Shown in pieces: positions 21,581 through 32,724 of a stretch of 64,000 nucleotides of DNA. Every line of letters begins with the position of its first letter. Position 1 is the stretch's first letter. The notes beneath the pieces are model-generated. The model was not told the origin of the DNA. It saw nothing but the letters and a program-made list of their open reading frames with translations, and made no database searches. The stretch is taken from positions 36,211,948-36,275,947 of the forward strand of contig OX638370.1 of NCBI GenBank assembly GCA_951812925.1, read 5' to 3'. The position numbers were made by a program, and so were the translations under genes. Source of the DNA: Calliopum simillimum. Taxonomy: Eukaryota; Arthropoda; Insecta; Diptera; Lauxaniidae.

Positions 21581-23119
21581 CTGTATACCATTCTCTTGCA
21601 TATACTTACATCCCAGTAAACAAATTAAAAAATATTTAAATTATAAAACGGTGCTACTAATTCTTGCTTTAACTTTTTAATAAATAACACTAATAAAAAT
21701 TCTTTTTTTTTTTTTAATTATAGAAACCACGGATATTTATGATATGACTATGAAATATATTTTGCTTAAGCATTTTGGAAATTTATGAGAAGTTGCATGT
21801 TTTATAATTATAATTTATGAGGATTTTTAAAATGAAATATTTTGAATATAAAATGAATAGAAAATGAATAAGGAAAAAAAAAAAAAAAAAACATTCTGTA
21901 AGATCAAATGTGTTAATGGGCTCTTTCTATCAATGCAAATGTTTTTACGAAAGTATCACAAAAACGTTAAATTCTGTATACACGATTCCAATAAAAATTT
22001 GAAGATAACGACTGTTAGGTCTCATCAAAAATGGGTCGATGATTGCATAATCATTCATTTAATTAGCTTATTTATATTTCAAATGAAACAGTGATATTTT
22101 TGCCTAATGAAATGTAATGAAAATTTATTATCAAATTATTTATGAACTTATGAACTGAAAAAAAAAAAAAAAAAGAAATCAAATTTAAAAATGTTTTAAC
22201 ACACGCTTGATAATATTTAATACAAAAAAATAAACATTCCATAAAATAATAAACATAAATATATTTTTAATGGCATCTTTAGTTGCGAAACATTATTTTT
22301 ATTCTGGAATACTAAAATTTTGCAACATTCCGTTTGTGCTATCAGCACAATTTGCAATCAATAAATATTTTTCAACGTAGAGTTCATGATCTTTGGACGA
22401 GTTGAGATAACCATAATGATTATCTAGCTATTTTTACATTATTTCTATATTCGCATTATCGTTGTGCTCTAGAAATTTCTCGAGTGAAAGAAACCTATAA
22501 AAAAATATGTGGTCCAGTTTCTTCGCACAAAGCTTTGCATTTAAGTTAAGTAGCGCTGAAATGAACCCAACCCATCAACCCAATAATTAAAGAGATTAAA
22601 AGTGTTACATTTTGCTTTTTTATTTTTAAACACCATTATGTTTACGAAGCAGTTGCTATGTGTGTCTTTTTTTTTAAATAACTTTTTTTTTTATAGTTAA
22701 AGTAAAACATTTTATTTTTTTAGTAATATTCTTGTTTTCTTTAATAATAATGCCATAAATTATCAAAATTCATGGGTCTTAGCGAAATATTTTTAGTGCC
22801 ATTAAAAAAAAAAAAATCATCGAAATAAATAAATAACAAAAATATAATCATAAAATAAAATATTATTTTATCTAAGTTATTAAGAAAACACCATCACTTT
22901 AAACCATAAAAATGTTAAATAACATCATTCTCTACCTACAATGCAGTCCACCCCCCGAGACACGTAATATGCAATGGATTTTTCAATAATTTCTACATTG
23001 AGAGAATAATCTGCTTGAAGTGAATGCGTTTGTTCAGAAAACGCATGGATATGTATGACTTGTTTTGTGAAAACATAAATACCTTATGTGTGAAATAAGC
23101 CAAATTTCACATAGAGCGA
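21581..23119. other. Unassigned AT-rich DNA
   Basis: Highly AT-rich with several long A runs (21,880; 22,160; 22,805) and T runs. A 76-codon frame at 21,864-22,094 has no recognisable feature. Nothing further is supported. Confidence 0.35.
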
Positions 23120-23515
23120 AAGCACCATCGCTTCAGACTGTTACAAAGTGGCTTTAAAAATTCCAGACTAAACAGTTTTCTGTAGAGAATGAGCTATGGG
23201 AAGGTCGGCTAAAATCTACGATCGATAAGAGAAATAAGAGTCTAAAATGGTGAAGGCTTTAGTTGACGAAGATGTACGATTGATAATGCCAAGGCTGTGT
23301 CGCGAATGCTGGTGGGTTCAACGAATTTTAAATGAGATTCAAAAAGAAGCTCGAGTATGTTTTACCCATTATTTCCTTAACAAATTCGAAAACGGACAAT
23401 CTAGCAACCTCAATAAAAACGCTTGGTTTATTAAGTGCGACCCGGAAACCAAACAACAGTCCATGATATGAAGCCCGAAAGGAGCAAATCCTCCTACTAA
23501 AATACGTAAAAAAAT
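23120..23515 (+). pseudogene. Mariner-like transposase remnant
   Basis: In shifted frames the segment reads TVTKWL, KQFSVENELWEGR, then LKALVDEDVRLIMPRLCREC, then VQRILNEI. This follows the order of a mariner HTH region (acidic GRP-like turn, then ALVxED...R.L). Further on, KCDPETKQQSM resembles the block just after the first catalytic Asp (YDPETKxQS). Between these the sequence is shortened and frameshifted. TIRs and TA flanks were not identified. Confidence 0.55.
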
Positions 23516-23619
23516 ATGCAAAAAAAATTAAGATGTCTACCGAACTTTTGTTAGTCCCTCCGTATTCCTTTGTGAATCTTTAATATTTAAAAATTTCAAT
23601 CTTCAATGTTTTTATAAGA

Positions 23620-24310
23620 GGAATGGAGCGCATCAATAGCGCTTCTGAAGCGCTCTTAAGCAGCAGTGAAGCGCATCTCTCTCGTTGCCAAAAGCGCTGA
23701 AATTAACTTTGGCATGTCATTGGAACGAAGCGCTTCGCTCTCGCTACCAGAAATGTTTTTTGGATGCGCATCGCTCTCGCTACCAGAAATGCTCTTTGGT
23801 TGCTTTTTGGATGACAATGAAAATATTTAAAAAATTAATTTTTAATTGAAATTTTACGTCTTTCGTCACAAAGACACATCAGACAATTATATTTTTTTGA
23901 TGTAATTATAATTATTTTTATTTTACTAAATTAATTATAATTGAATTAATTATAGTTGAAAAACTTTTGTGTTAGGTCTGGGCCGGAGTTGAACCGAGGT
24001 CCTCACGGTTGCTACAACTCTCAATCGCAGTGCCAGTCGCTAGACCACCGCTCCATCCTTGCGCTCTTACGAAGCTGACTTATTGACTTATTTTGTTTTG
24101 TGCGTAAATACATGACCGAAAGCGCTTCGTTCTCACTACCGGAAATGCTCTTTGGATGCGCATCGCTCTCGCATCCAGAGATGCTGTTTGGATGCGCATC
24201 GCTCTCGCTACCTATAGCGCAGAAAATATGCGCATACAAATCAGCTCTTTAGATGCGAGAAGAACGCGCATCGCTATTGCATCTTGGGGATGCGCATCGA
24301 AATTTTCTGT
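23620..24310. repeat. Repeat with tRNA-like centre and ~42-bp subrepeats
   Basis: Both sides carry direct subrepeats of the form GGATGCGCATCGCTCTCGC, then TACCAGAAATGCTCTTT: about 2.5 units at 23,720-23,815 and about 2.5 at 24,115-24,215. The centre is an AT-rich stretch plus a tRNA-like segment. The left part holds the palindrome GAAGCGCTTC followed by GCTC, also seen (AAGCGCTTCCGCTC) in the Pol III-box elements at 10.9-13.7 kb. No protein-coding frame and no clear TIR. Confidence 0.55.
23975..24054 (-). pseudogene. tRNA-like segment with strong B box
   Basis: On the minus strand, TGGTCTAGCGACTGG resembles a D-arm/A box and GGTTCAACTCC matches the B-box core. CTGCG and TGTAG can pair as an anticodon-like stem around a 9-base loop. 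A T5 run lies about 10 bases downstream. Extra bases between the anticodon-like arm and the T arm suggest a long variable arm, or decay. No amino acid identity is claimed. Confidence 0.5.
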
Positions 24311-24367
24311 TGGGAAGTGGAATACATCATCTTTGTATCTGCATCACACATACACGTATGAGTCAAT

Positions 24368-24735
24368 CTTTGCGTAATCGATTAAGATTTCGGTTGACAT
24401 CTCCGATTTTTATGAAAATTGGTGAAAAGTTAGTATTTGACATACATATAATTGTGGTCAAATCATTCTTCGAAATTCCGAAAATTTCCAAGATGCCATA
24501 GGAAGTTCGATCCAACTTTAACATACTCACATATTTCAAAATTCATAGCTTTTTTCGGCTTTTTATCCGATTTTAATGAAATTTTCATGGTTAGTGCAGA
24601 ATGATATGTGCTTTTGAAAAAAAATATTGCACTGAGAAAAAAGCTTTTGTAATTTTTAAAGCCATTTTAGGGCTTGGAGTACCATTTTAATATTTTTTTT
24701 AAATATTTTTATTTATATTTTTCATACGAAATCCA
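24368..24735 (+). mobile_element. Single arm of an F3-type foldback
   Basis: It matches the left arm of the palindrome at 35,841-37,272: TTGACATCTCCGATTTTTAT, GGTGAAAAGTTAGTATTTGA, GGAAGTTCGATCCAAC, then GATTTTAATGAAATTTTCA. The right arm is absent, so it is a solo arm or half-deleted copy. Confidence 0.7.
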
Positions 24736-25754
24736 CTCTAATGAGGAATATCCCTGCAGTAAAAATATGAGACTGTCTACAAAAAATACTAGTTCTCGGT
24801 TACTACTAGCTCAAAACTAGTTTAAAAGGGATGCAGTAGGTGCCAGTTTGATATAAATTTGTAGTTTGTAGGGAAAAATAAATTTGGAGTCTAGCAAAAT
24901 GTAACGATTTGTGACAGGGAGGGGGAGAGGGTTCATGAAAATGTGACGTCTGGAATAATAATTCCAGTTGAGTATCTTTCCAGCCGAAAATTTTCCTATT
25001 ACATACGATTCATTTTGCCCTTCAGTCTAATAAGATCTCGAGTCGAGAATTTGTCAATCATGCCACATATATTTCGCTACAAAGTAATGCTCCAGGAACA
25101 CATAATTTTGCACAAGACTAACAAGAAGTCGAGTAATGTATTGCCGGAAATTTGACCCATCACAGTAGCAGCAGATCAAGTGGATTGGCTAGACGAGGAC
25201 TATTTAGATTTCACTGGCTTAACGAATATTCCGAAGGGGGTCATTTGTGACATGGGTCGAAAATCCTTTGAAAAACCGTGACGTCCTTTATCGACAGCCC
25301 AATATGAAATAATTTGTGTCAAAATAAATTGTGTGCCAAAATAAATTGTGTACAACTTTTGGATAAAAATATAAAAAAATACAGCATTAACATAAAATAT
25401 AAGCAACTAAGACAGAACAATAAATTAAGCAATTTTACAAACATATTTATATATTAAGATGGGTCAATTTGTATAGAAGAAAATTTTCATGGTCCGGCAA
25501 AAACCGTAAAATTTGGATGATTTAGAGAAACTTTGCCGAAGAAAGTAAATATTTTCATTATATTTTGAGCTTATAGCTTAATTCAATACCTTTCCAAAAG
25601 TGGTCTAGGCATGAAAATCGGTTAAGAAATGTGCAAGTTATTGACAACTATTTGAGGAGAGTTTGTCACAATTTACCAATTTTTCCACTCTTTGCACCCT
25701 TTCACAAGCCACGAAAAGAAACTCAAATTTTTTTTTGCCATTTCTACAATGTTA
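24736..25754. other. Unassigned AT-rich DNA
   Basis: No gene is supported. AAGATGGGTCAATTTGTATA near 25,458 weakly resembles the end of the F1/F2 hAT foldbacks and may be a decayed copy. Confidence 0.35.
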
Positions 25755-25939
25755 CCGGACATAGTCCCAACGAACATAATCCCCACTTCGTAAATGGGGA
25801 TTATTTCAGAACATTTTTCGGTCATAATCCCCATTTTGGTCGTGGGGGTTATGCCCGCAAACTTTTCGGACATAATCCCAATAAGGGTTATGTCCCCATT
25901 TCGTGAATGGGGATTATGTCCGTGGGGACTATGTCACGG
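25755..25939. repeat. Palindromic element built from GACATAATCCCC words
   Basis: Left outer GGACATAGTCCCAACG and AACATAATCCCCA are mirrored by TGGGGATTATGTCC and GTGGGGACTATGTCACGG on the right. Between them GGTCATAATCCCCATTTTGG and GGACATAATCCCAAT recur in alternating orientation. It is a 185-bp self-complementary unit with no gene. Confidence 0.7.
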
Positions 25940-26051
25940 CACCTTTCTACAAGACGGCATGAAACGAAACCATGTACCAAATTTCAGCAAAATCGAAAGA
26001 GGTGTGGCAGATCTTGTTACGCTAGGCATGGAATGGCAGTATTGCATTTAG

Positions 26052-26290
26052 GATTTATAATTTATATGGAATGTGAAACGCCCTCCTGTCTGAGTTCGCC
26101 TAGTTTTTGCTCAAAGTTTGCATTTAATATTCTTAGTATCTGAGTGAAATTTGGACGGCTTAGCTCAAAAAACGCTTTTAGTATAGAATTTTTAAACTTT
26201 TTCTTATATGGGAGGTGCCACGCCTCCTTTTCCGAACTCAACTTATTTTTGCTCAAAAGTTGCACTTACTATTCCTAGTGCCTGAAAACT
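26052..26290 (+). mobile_element. DINE-like repeat, copy E (internal fragment)
   Basis: Two internal units (ATATGGAATGTGAAACGCCC and ATATGGGAGGTGCCACGCC) with AGTATCTGAGTGAAATTTGG between them. Both termini are missing. Confidence 0.7.
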
Positions 26291-26642
26291 GATTTTCAAA
26301 AGTTTACGTTCAGAATTACATTTTTGGCCAGCTTTTACTTTGATTGGCAGCAGTGTATGTCCTAATATAAATATGTATTGGTAGACTACAAAAAAAAAAA
26401 AAACAATTGGTTCAAGAATAGTTGTTAAATGATTACTCCCATACCACAACTAGCCCTGGACTGGTATAAAAGTAGTGCAGAAGGGGCCAATTGAAATTTC
26501 TTAGAACATCAACACACAAAAAAGAACAGTTGCTTGTATGTAAAAAGGGTTGAAGTCGGACTAGTACTGATTTATATAGGACTAGTAAATGGACTACACT
26601 TAGAACTACACTTAGATTAATCAATTTGCCAGCAGGGATAAT

Positions 26643-26778
26643 ACAAACTGTGTAAAAACTTCAAAACAGAGTCTGAATAAAATTTTACTCTGAAATGTGG
26701 AGAACTACCGATTGTTATAATTTCATATATTGATAAGAAACTTTTCAACATTGCTGAGGAAATTTTTACACAGTTTGT
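26643..26778. repeat. Small inverted-repeat element
   Basis: ACAAACTGTGTAAAAACTT on the left is mirrored by AATTTTTACACAGTTTGT on the right, 136 bp end to end. A short MITE-like hairpin with no clear target duplication. Confidence 0.5.
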
Positions 26779-26819
26779 GTGAAATTTTACAAAGTTTCGC
26801 TAATCGCTTTTACTGATAT

Positions 26820-27309
26820 CACAGGCCCACAAAAAAAAAAGTACCCTGCGCGAAAGATCAGACCACCTGAACTTTATGTTTTCGGGGTCGCTGAATCCGA
26901 ATATGGTGCCAGAATATCGAAGTTGGTTCGGGTTTTTTCATAAAACCAGCAATTCTGGCACCATATTCGGATTCAGCGACCCCGAAAACATAAAGTTCAG
27001 GTGTTCTGATCGTTCGCGCAGGGAATTTTTTTTTGTGGTTCTGTGCACGGACAAAAAAAAAAAAAAAGTAACCTGCGCTTAAGATTAGACCACCGGAACT
27101 TTATGTATTCGGGGTCGCAGAACTCGAATATAGTGCCAGATTAGCGAAGTCGGTTCGCGTTTTTTCAGAAACCAGCAAAAATCTGTAATTTTCAGCATAA
27201 TTGTTGATTTCGCTATTCTGGCACCATATTCGGATTCAGCGACCCCGAAAACATAAAGTTCAGGTGGTCTGATCTTTAGCGCAGGGTAATTTTTTTTTGT
27301 GGGCCTGTG
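26820..27309. mobile_element. Tandem dimer of a palindromic MITE
   Basis: Unit 1 (26,820-27,045) and unit 2 (27,046-27,309) are each nearly complete palindromes. Each starts CACAGGCCCAC or CACGGAC followed by an A run and ACCTGCGC-like sequence, and ends with the complement GCGCAGGGAA or GCGCAGGGTAA, a T run, and GTGGTTCTGTG or GTGGGCCTGTG. Shared inner arms read ACTTTATGTTTTCGGGGTCG. TAT occurs on both outer sides. No coding capacity. Confidence 0.8.
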
Positions 27310-28227
27310 TATTTATTAGAAAAAAAAATTTTGAAATTTCTACATTTCTCTGCATGTAAGCGAATTTCTCCACCAAACCCCACATACTGCACCCTCCCTA
27401 ATCCTGCCTCATTTCACATGGACAACATGAATTGTCGTCTATTAAGAAGCAAAAAAAAAAGAAACAAAAACCTTCTGTGTTCATCGTTTCGGGTAGCGCC
27501 CACCTTGTCTCAAATTGTCCGACGCGGTATTTCGTTCGTTCGAAAACTCATTTCGTGGATGGCGACGTCGTTGATGGTTTTGAAATGGTGCGCGTTGTTC
27601 AGAAACAACAAAAAACGAAAAAAAAAAAAAAAAACACAAAGATTTCGAAAGCGAAAGTTTTCGTCGTCGTGTTGATGGAAAACGTTTTCATTTGGAAAAT
27701 GCAAAGCGTTCATAACAAGGAAATTGTTTTTGTTGTTGTGATGTTGATGTTTTTGTGATTTTTATTGTATTTTGGCGTTGTTTTTGGTAGCGGTGATGTT
27801 GGTGTTATTTTTGTTGTTGTCGGTAGTGTGACGTGTTGTCGCCGCCGCCGCCGACACAACGAATGTGTTAAATCTACATTTTTATAGAAATTTTCAGCTA
27901 AAAATTTTGAGTGGGCTGAATTTTGTATAATGATGATGATGATGTTGATGATGTTGATCGTCTAAGTTGATGTTTTTAGAACATTTTTTGTTGTTGTTTT
28001 TTTATATCTGAAATAAAAATATACATTCAAAGGAATAGACTAGTAATTTTGGCGAAACAAAGGGATTTTTACACATAAGTAGATACCGCTTGTAATCCAT
28101 TTTTTTGAAACATTAACAATTTAATTTAAACCTTTCACTTATTTTTTGCATATTTACTTATATCAGAAAGTTTTGTCGACATTTCAGTTCAATTCAACAT
28201 TGAATATAATTCACATTATTTACTTCC
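27310..28227. other. Unassigned low-complexity DNA
   Basis: Contains short GCC, GTT and GATGAT repeats (27,720-27,960) and A runs. Two overlapping frames of 108-122 codons (27,307-27,758) run through lysine-rich low-complexity sequence. No motif is recognised, so no gene is called. Confidence 0.35.
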
Positions 28228-28300
28228 TAATCACTATGGACCCTTGCGGTCTATGTGTGGCAATATTGCCGCCACCCTAACCGAACCTACTTGCTTAATT
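28228..28300 (+). repeat. Possible 3' UTR remnant of a LOA-type LINE
   Basis: CGGTCTATGTGTGGCAATAT and GCCGCCACCCTAACCGAACC resemble the end of the LINE-2 3' UTR (CGGTCTATGCGAGG, then ACCGCCACCCTAACCTAAC). It is short and isolated. Confidence 0.4.
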
Positions 28301-28555
28301 GGGGAAAAGTTTCTAGTCGGTTTGCTGCAGCACCTCGTCTTTTCAATGCTTTGAAGTTGCAATTTTGATCGATAGTGCTATTAAAGTCTATGGTGGTTAA
28401 GTGTAACATTATGCTTTCCACTCATTTATCTATTCCACAAAAATGCGATATTTATTAATGATCCCATAAGGCAAAAGCCTGCTGGTTGATTCCGAATAAG
28501 AAAGTTCAATTTCTCGTAGATTTTTGTAAGAAGGGTTTCCTTGAGGAGCTTGTGA

Positions 28556-28920
28556 GTGGAAAATTCATTATGCCAACGAACAAAAAAAAGAATGGCCTCA
28601 GAAATTTCTCAATTAAATTCAGTTGACAAGTTAGCTTTGGCTACGAAGATGAAGCTTAGCTCTGAAGGAGCAATTGATGCCGCTTTTGTCTTACAAGACA
28701 TAACAAAATCTCCCACTAGAGCCACAAAATACAGAGTTGCATATAAATCGACAATGAAACCCATACAGACCCATACATATTAAGCATGAGTAAAACATAT
28801 CCAAAAAAAGGTAAAAACTTATCACCAGATGCCCTAAAAATTTTGCTTTGTCAGTTTATAAAGCAATCTGATGTGGAATCAGAATGCAGTACCTCGTCTG
28901 ACGACGATAACGAGAATTAA
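28556..28920 (+). pseudogene. Possible coding remnant of unknown function (two frames)
   Basis: A 75-codon frame (28,556-28,783) begins MENSLCQRTKKRMASE and ends KYRVAYKSTMKPIQ. An offset frame (ATG at 28,786) continues for 45 codons: PKKGKNLSPDALKILL, QFIKQSDVESE, then a Ser/Asp-rich acidic tail SSDDDNEN and a stop. AATAAA lies 70 bases downstream. Composition is more protein-like than the surroundings, and the acidic C-terminus looks like a genuine end. I do not recognise the family. It could be a domesticated or decayed transposon gene, or a host exon with a frameshift. Confidence 0.35.
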
Positions 28921-29097
28921 CTAACTAAAACTCTATCTTATACACCCTTTATATTGCAAATTTGTATATATACGTATATTATAGAGTGCAAATAAATGTG
29001 GTTTTTTGGACATGGTTCCTTTTTCCACAATAATTGAAGTGTTTTTACTTCCGCTGAGTTATCGAGGGTTCTAAAAAAGAATAAAGAAGAAAATAAA

Positions 29098-29341
29098 AGT
29101 AAACAGCTACTGCCAGTCCGGCATTTTGTTTTTCGGAATACCTTATTTCAGATTTCTGAAACAGTAACAATAAAAATTCATATTTTGTAACAAACAATAA
29201 AATTCGTAGAAGGATGTCAGAGTAAACAGCTACTTCCGGTCCGCCATTTTGCTTTTCGGAATTTTTAACATCAAATTTCTGACACAGTAACAGCAAAAAC
29301 TCATATTTTTCAAAAAACAATAAAATTCTTTAAAGGAAATC
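29098..29341. repeat. Tandem duplication, unit ~122 bp
   Basis: Two copies of a unit beginning AGTAAACAGCTACT, then CCGCCATTTTG or CCGGCATTTTG, TTTTTCGGAAT, and ACAATAAAATTC. The 91-codon minus-strand frame here shows the same duplication in translation and is not a gene. Confidence 0.75.
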
Positions 29342-29837
29342 AAAGTGAAATCGTTGAGACCAAAAACATAGAAATTCACTTTAATTTTGCCGAATTAAAA
29401 AAAATGCTACCCACAGTGCTCCGTGTTCTTCTTTCTAGACTTGACTGAAGATCAGGAATATAGATTGGCAGCAGAGAGAATCTTTAACATACCGGCTACT
29501 ATTTTATCATTGGCCCTATGCTCCTCCTAGGAGTTAAAGGAGAATACATACATACATACTATTTTATCAGCTCCTACACTGAAAAAAGAATATGTTTCCC
29601 TAACAGAAATATATTAGATTAAACATTCTAGAAAATATTTGTTAATAATTAAAAAAATTTCGGTAAATATTAAATGCCTTTAGTTACCCCTTGCAATATT
29701 GTTGATTGAGCCAAAAATTATATCTGTTTGATGGTTTATGAATCTGCGAATCAAATATTTGCTATAACTTAAAAAAACCTTGTCTGCACAAGGGTCCTAA
29801 AAAATTAAAATTATTAAAAAAACTTTTTTGTCAGAGT

Positions 29838-29912
29838 TAGTGGAATGTATAAGATGTTTGACTTATAACCTGGGGGAGTATGTTCGAATCAAAGACAAGA
29901 AAGTTTTTTATT
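29838..29912 (+). pseudogene. tRNA-like segment
   Basis: TAGTGGAATG is an A-box-like word. An imperfect anticodon-like stem (ATGTT with AACCT, loop TGACTTAT) follows. TGTTCGAATCA agrees with the B-box core at 9 of 11 positions, and a T6 run comes 12-15 bases later. Acceptor stem pairing is poor. Confidence 0.4.
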
Positions 29913-30059
29913 TTTAACTAGTTATTTTATTAGATTTACTATGATTGACTTTGTGATTCGTTATAACTCTTTCGTATTTTAATTTGTATATGTAGAACAT
30001 CTTAAGTTATAATATAGTTCTGACTATAAAGCTGTAAGATTCAGCAATTTACATTCGGT

Positions 30060-30156
30060 CATTGGTAGCTGGTAAATATATGGTAGCATCTAACAAAGAA
30101 CAAAATGCCCTGGAGGAATGAGTTCGATCCCCACACAATCAAGATTTTTTTTTTTA
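30060..30156 (+). pseudogene. tRNA-like segment with strong oligo-T
   Basis: TGGTAGCTGG is D-arm-like, and AGTTCGATCCCCAC is a near-consensus T-arm/B box. A T11 run follows within about 13 bases. The middle is A-rich with no clear anticodon arm. Same order as the other tRNA-like segments in this window. Confidence 0.45.
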
Positions 30157-30974
30157 ATATTCTTGCAACTTGGCGAGTGCACTCAAATCTTCTTAGAAGA
30201 GTTTTTTTTAGTTTATAACAAATATTATATTTTATGATGTCGCCGTGATTCTAGCAAATATTGCCATGTTAGTTCCTATTTAATAAAAAGTTTAATAATA
30301 ATAAAGTTCTAAATAAAAAATAATAAAGGTCATTAGATTCAAACATAAATTTGGTAATAATTAACAAACATACGACTGAACCCCTCATTAAATACATAAT
30401 ATCAAATATTCGATTCGCCTATATCAAATGTATTATACATACTGTTTTCTATGTGTATTGATTTGTTGTACCTATCTCACCTAATAAAGACGGACATGAT
30501 GAAAGAATCTGTGTTCTTATTTTTGGAAGAAACGTTGATGTAATTTCTGGGGGAAGGATATGGCCATCCATTCTATCGCATGCAATCTTTTGCGATAACT
30601 ATTATTTTGCTGTACAATTTTGGATTTTCTTAACCAATGAAAGAGTTAATAGTTTCCGAAAAGTATTCTTAAAAATTAAATTTTCGTAATCAATTAAATT
30701 TTTTCCATACAAAATTTGTATAGCTCAAACATTTAATCGCCTGAGTACACTTTTGTTCCATATAACACTTTTGACATTTGGACTTAAGACTTGTTATACA
30801 GGTTTTAAAACATGTCCTCTTTAATGGTGTTTGCGGATGTAATCAATCTGCTTCAGTTTCACAGATATTTTAAACTTTTTATCAAAGGATTTGGCATCGA
30901 CGATTTTCCCCCTGTTCGATACTAAACTTCATCGAAATCGGCACACACCTTTAATTCAATACTATGTATATATA

Positions 30975-32724
30975 AGAGCGCCCATATGTGCAAAATTCTG
31001 ATTTTGTTTACTCCCTGTCCATTTCCTGAAATTAGAGGTCAAAAAAATAAGATCTGAAAAAAAAAATTTGGAATCGGTAGTGGAAGAAACCCAGCCGGTT
31101 TTCGATCAAAGGTCGAAAAATTGACTAAAAAAAGGGAAGTCGCTTTGACTGCCCGTTACTTCAAAACTGTAGATTTTTTCATAATATTTTTAAGACAACT
31201 TTTGAAGACCATGACTAGGTCAACATTATCTTCTTAAAAAGTTTTGGTCCAAAATTAAATTTGTTGTTGTTTCGGTACAAAAACTTTAATTTTTAAAGAA
31301 AATTTTCATGACTTTTTTTCTATAAATTGGTTTTTTGTAATTTTTAAAGGGTGGAATATTTGTTCTGGAATTCCTATATTGTAGGGAATTAAATGTTGAT
31401 TAATTCAAAGGAAAAATTGCTAAAAAATATTAGTTTTTAAGAAATGGAGCCCGTTTCAAAGTTAAGAAAAAAAAAATTATTTTTTTATTTTTTCTTCTTA
31501 ATTTTTAGTTTGGTAAGAAACCATTTTAGTAGTCATATTTTCTAAACTAATTTGGGATTGCTGAACACGTAAATTGCATTTATTTTCGCTTTAGTGCGTT
31601 TTTGGGCTGTTCCAGCAGAGATAATCGAAAATTTCGAATTTCGTGCACGCAGCTCAGGAAAAAATTTCAATCAAGTTGTCGTGAACTGCACAAAGATGTG
31701 AAATTGCACCTGAGCATTTACTGAATAAGAAAAAAAGTTTTCAAAATCGGTTCATGGCATGGTTTTTAAAATGAAGTCGAAAAACGGTATTTAAAAAAAA
31801 CGACTACAAACCAAATCCAAAATAGTAATTTTAGATGTAATTATTAATGCTGAATTCGAAATTGGACGCAAAATTGCTGTATCATTTATGGTTTGTGAGA
31901 TATCTCACCCCTAATGTTAAAAAAACACGATTTTTGAGGTTGTGTAGAACACGCACAAAATTGTTTTGGTCTTTTCTATTAAATGCGTCATTTAGTACCG
32001 TTTTTCTTCTTCAAAATGAGTTACAGAATGGTCTTGTAGAATTTTTCATTAAAAAGTTATGACCATTTTAAAATAACATTATAAAAGATATAGTAATATG
32101 GCAATTGCTATAGAAAATCCGTACATGATTTTTTACTTTCATTTCATAGCTCATTTTGAAGGCAAAAAGCAGTTCTAAATGATGCATTTAATAACAACTA
32201 GCAATGCATTTTGTTGCATCCAATAAAGTAGCGATTAAAAAAAAAAAATGGGAATACTCATTTTTTTCCAACATTGAGACCGGCTCCAGACCTTAAAACT
32301 TATTATTTTTAAATAATTTTTTTTTGTTGAATTAATTAATATTTAATTCCATGCAATATAAGAATTCCGGAATAAATATTCCGCTCTTCAAAAATTACAA
32401 AAAACCAATTTATAAAAAAAAAGTCATGAAAAATTTCTTAAAAAATTTAAGTTTTTGTACCGAAACAACAACAAATTTAATTTTGGACCAAAAATTTTTA
32501 AGAAGATAATATTGACCTAGTCATGCTCTACAAAAGTTGTCTTGAAAATACATATTATGAAAAAATTATTTTAGTCAATTTTTCGACCTTTGATCGAAAA
32601 CCGGCTGGGTTTTTTCCACTACCGATTCCAAATTTTTTTTTGAGATCTTATTTTTTTGACCTCTAATTTCAGGAAATGGACGGGGAGCAAACAAATTCTC
32701 AACTTTGCACATTGTGGGCGCTCT
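30975..32724. mobile_element. Giant foldback element F4 (1.75 kb palindrome)
   Basis: The ends are AGAGCGCCC and GGGCGCTCT. The arms mirror each other over several hundred bases: GTGCAAAATTCTGA, ATTTCCTGAAATTAGAGGTC, GGAATCGGTAGTGGAAGAAA, CCGGTTTTCGATCAAAGGTC and ACTAGGTCAACATTATCTTC all have counterparts at 32,360-32,710. The centre is about 31,700-32,060. TA-rich flanks prevent a firm target-duplication call. A 71-codon frame at 31,847-32,062 in the centre has no known motif. Confidence 0.8.

Larger units (their letters stand above)
29577..30300 (+). repeat. Repeat carrying two tRNA-like segments
   Basis: It begins with CACTGAAAAAAGAATATG, a type of end that recurs at 33,240 (CACTGAGAAAAGAGTAAG). 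It contains two separate tRNA-like, B-box-bearing segments in the same orientation, each followed by a T-run. The right boundary is not defined. No protein-coding frame. Confidence 0.4.

Noticed and set aside
23975..24054. Functional tRNA gene
   Set aside because: A and B boxes are good, but arms and acceptor pairing are imperfect and the segment is embedded in a repeat; kept only as tRNA-like.
27307..27758. Lysine-rich frames of 108-122 codons
   Set aside because: They cross A runs and trinucleotide repeats, and overlap each other in different frames; no domain.
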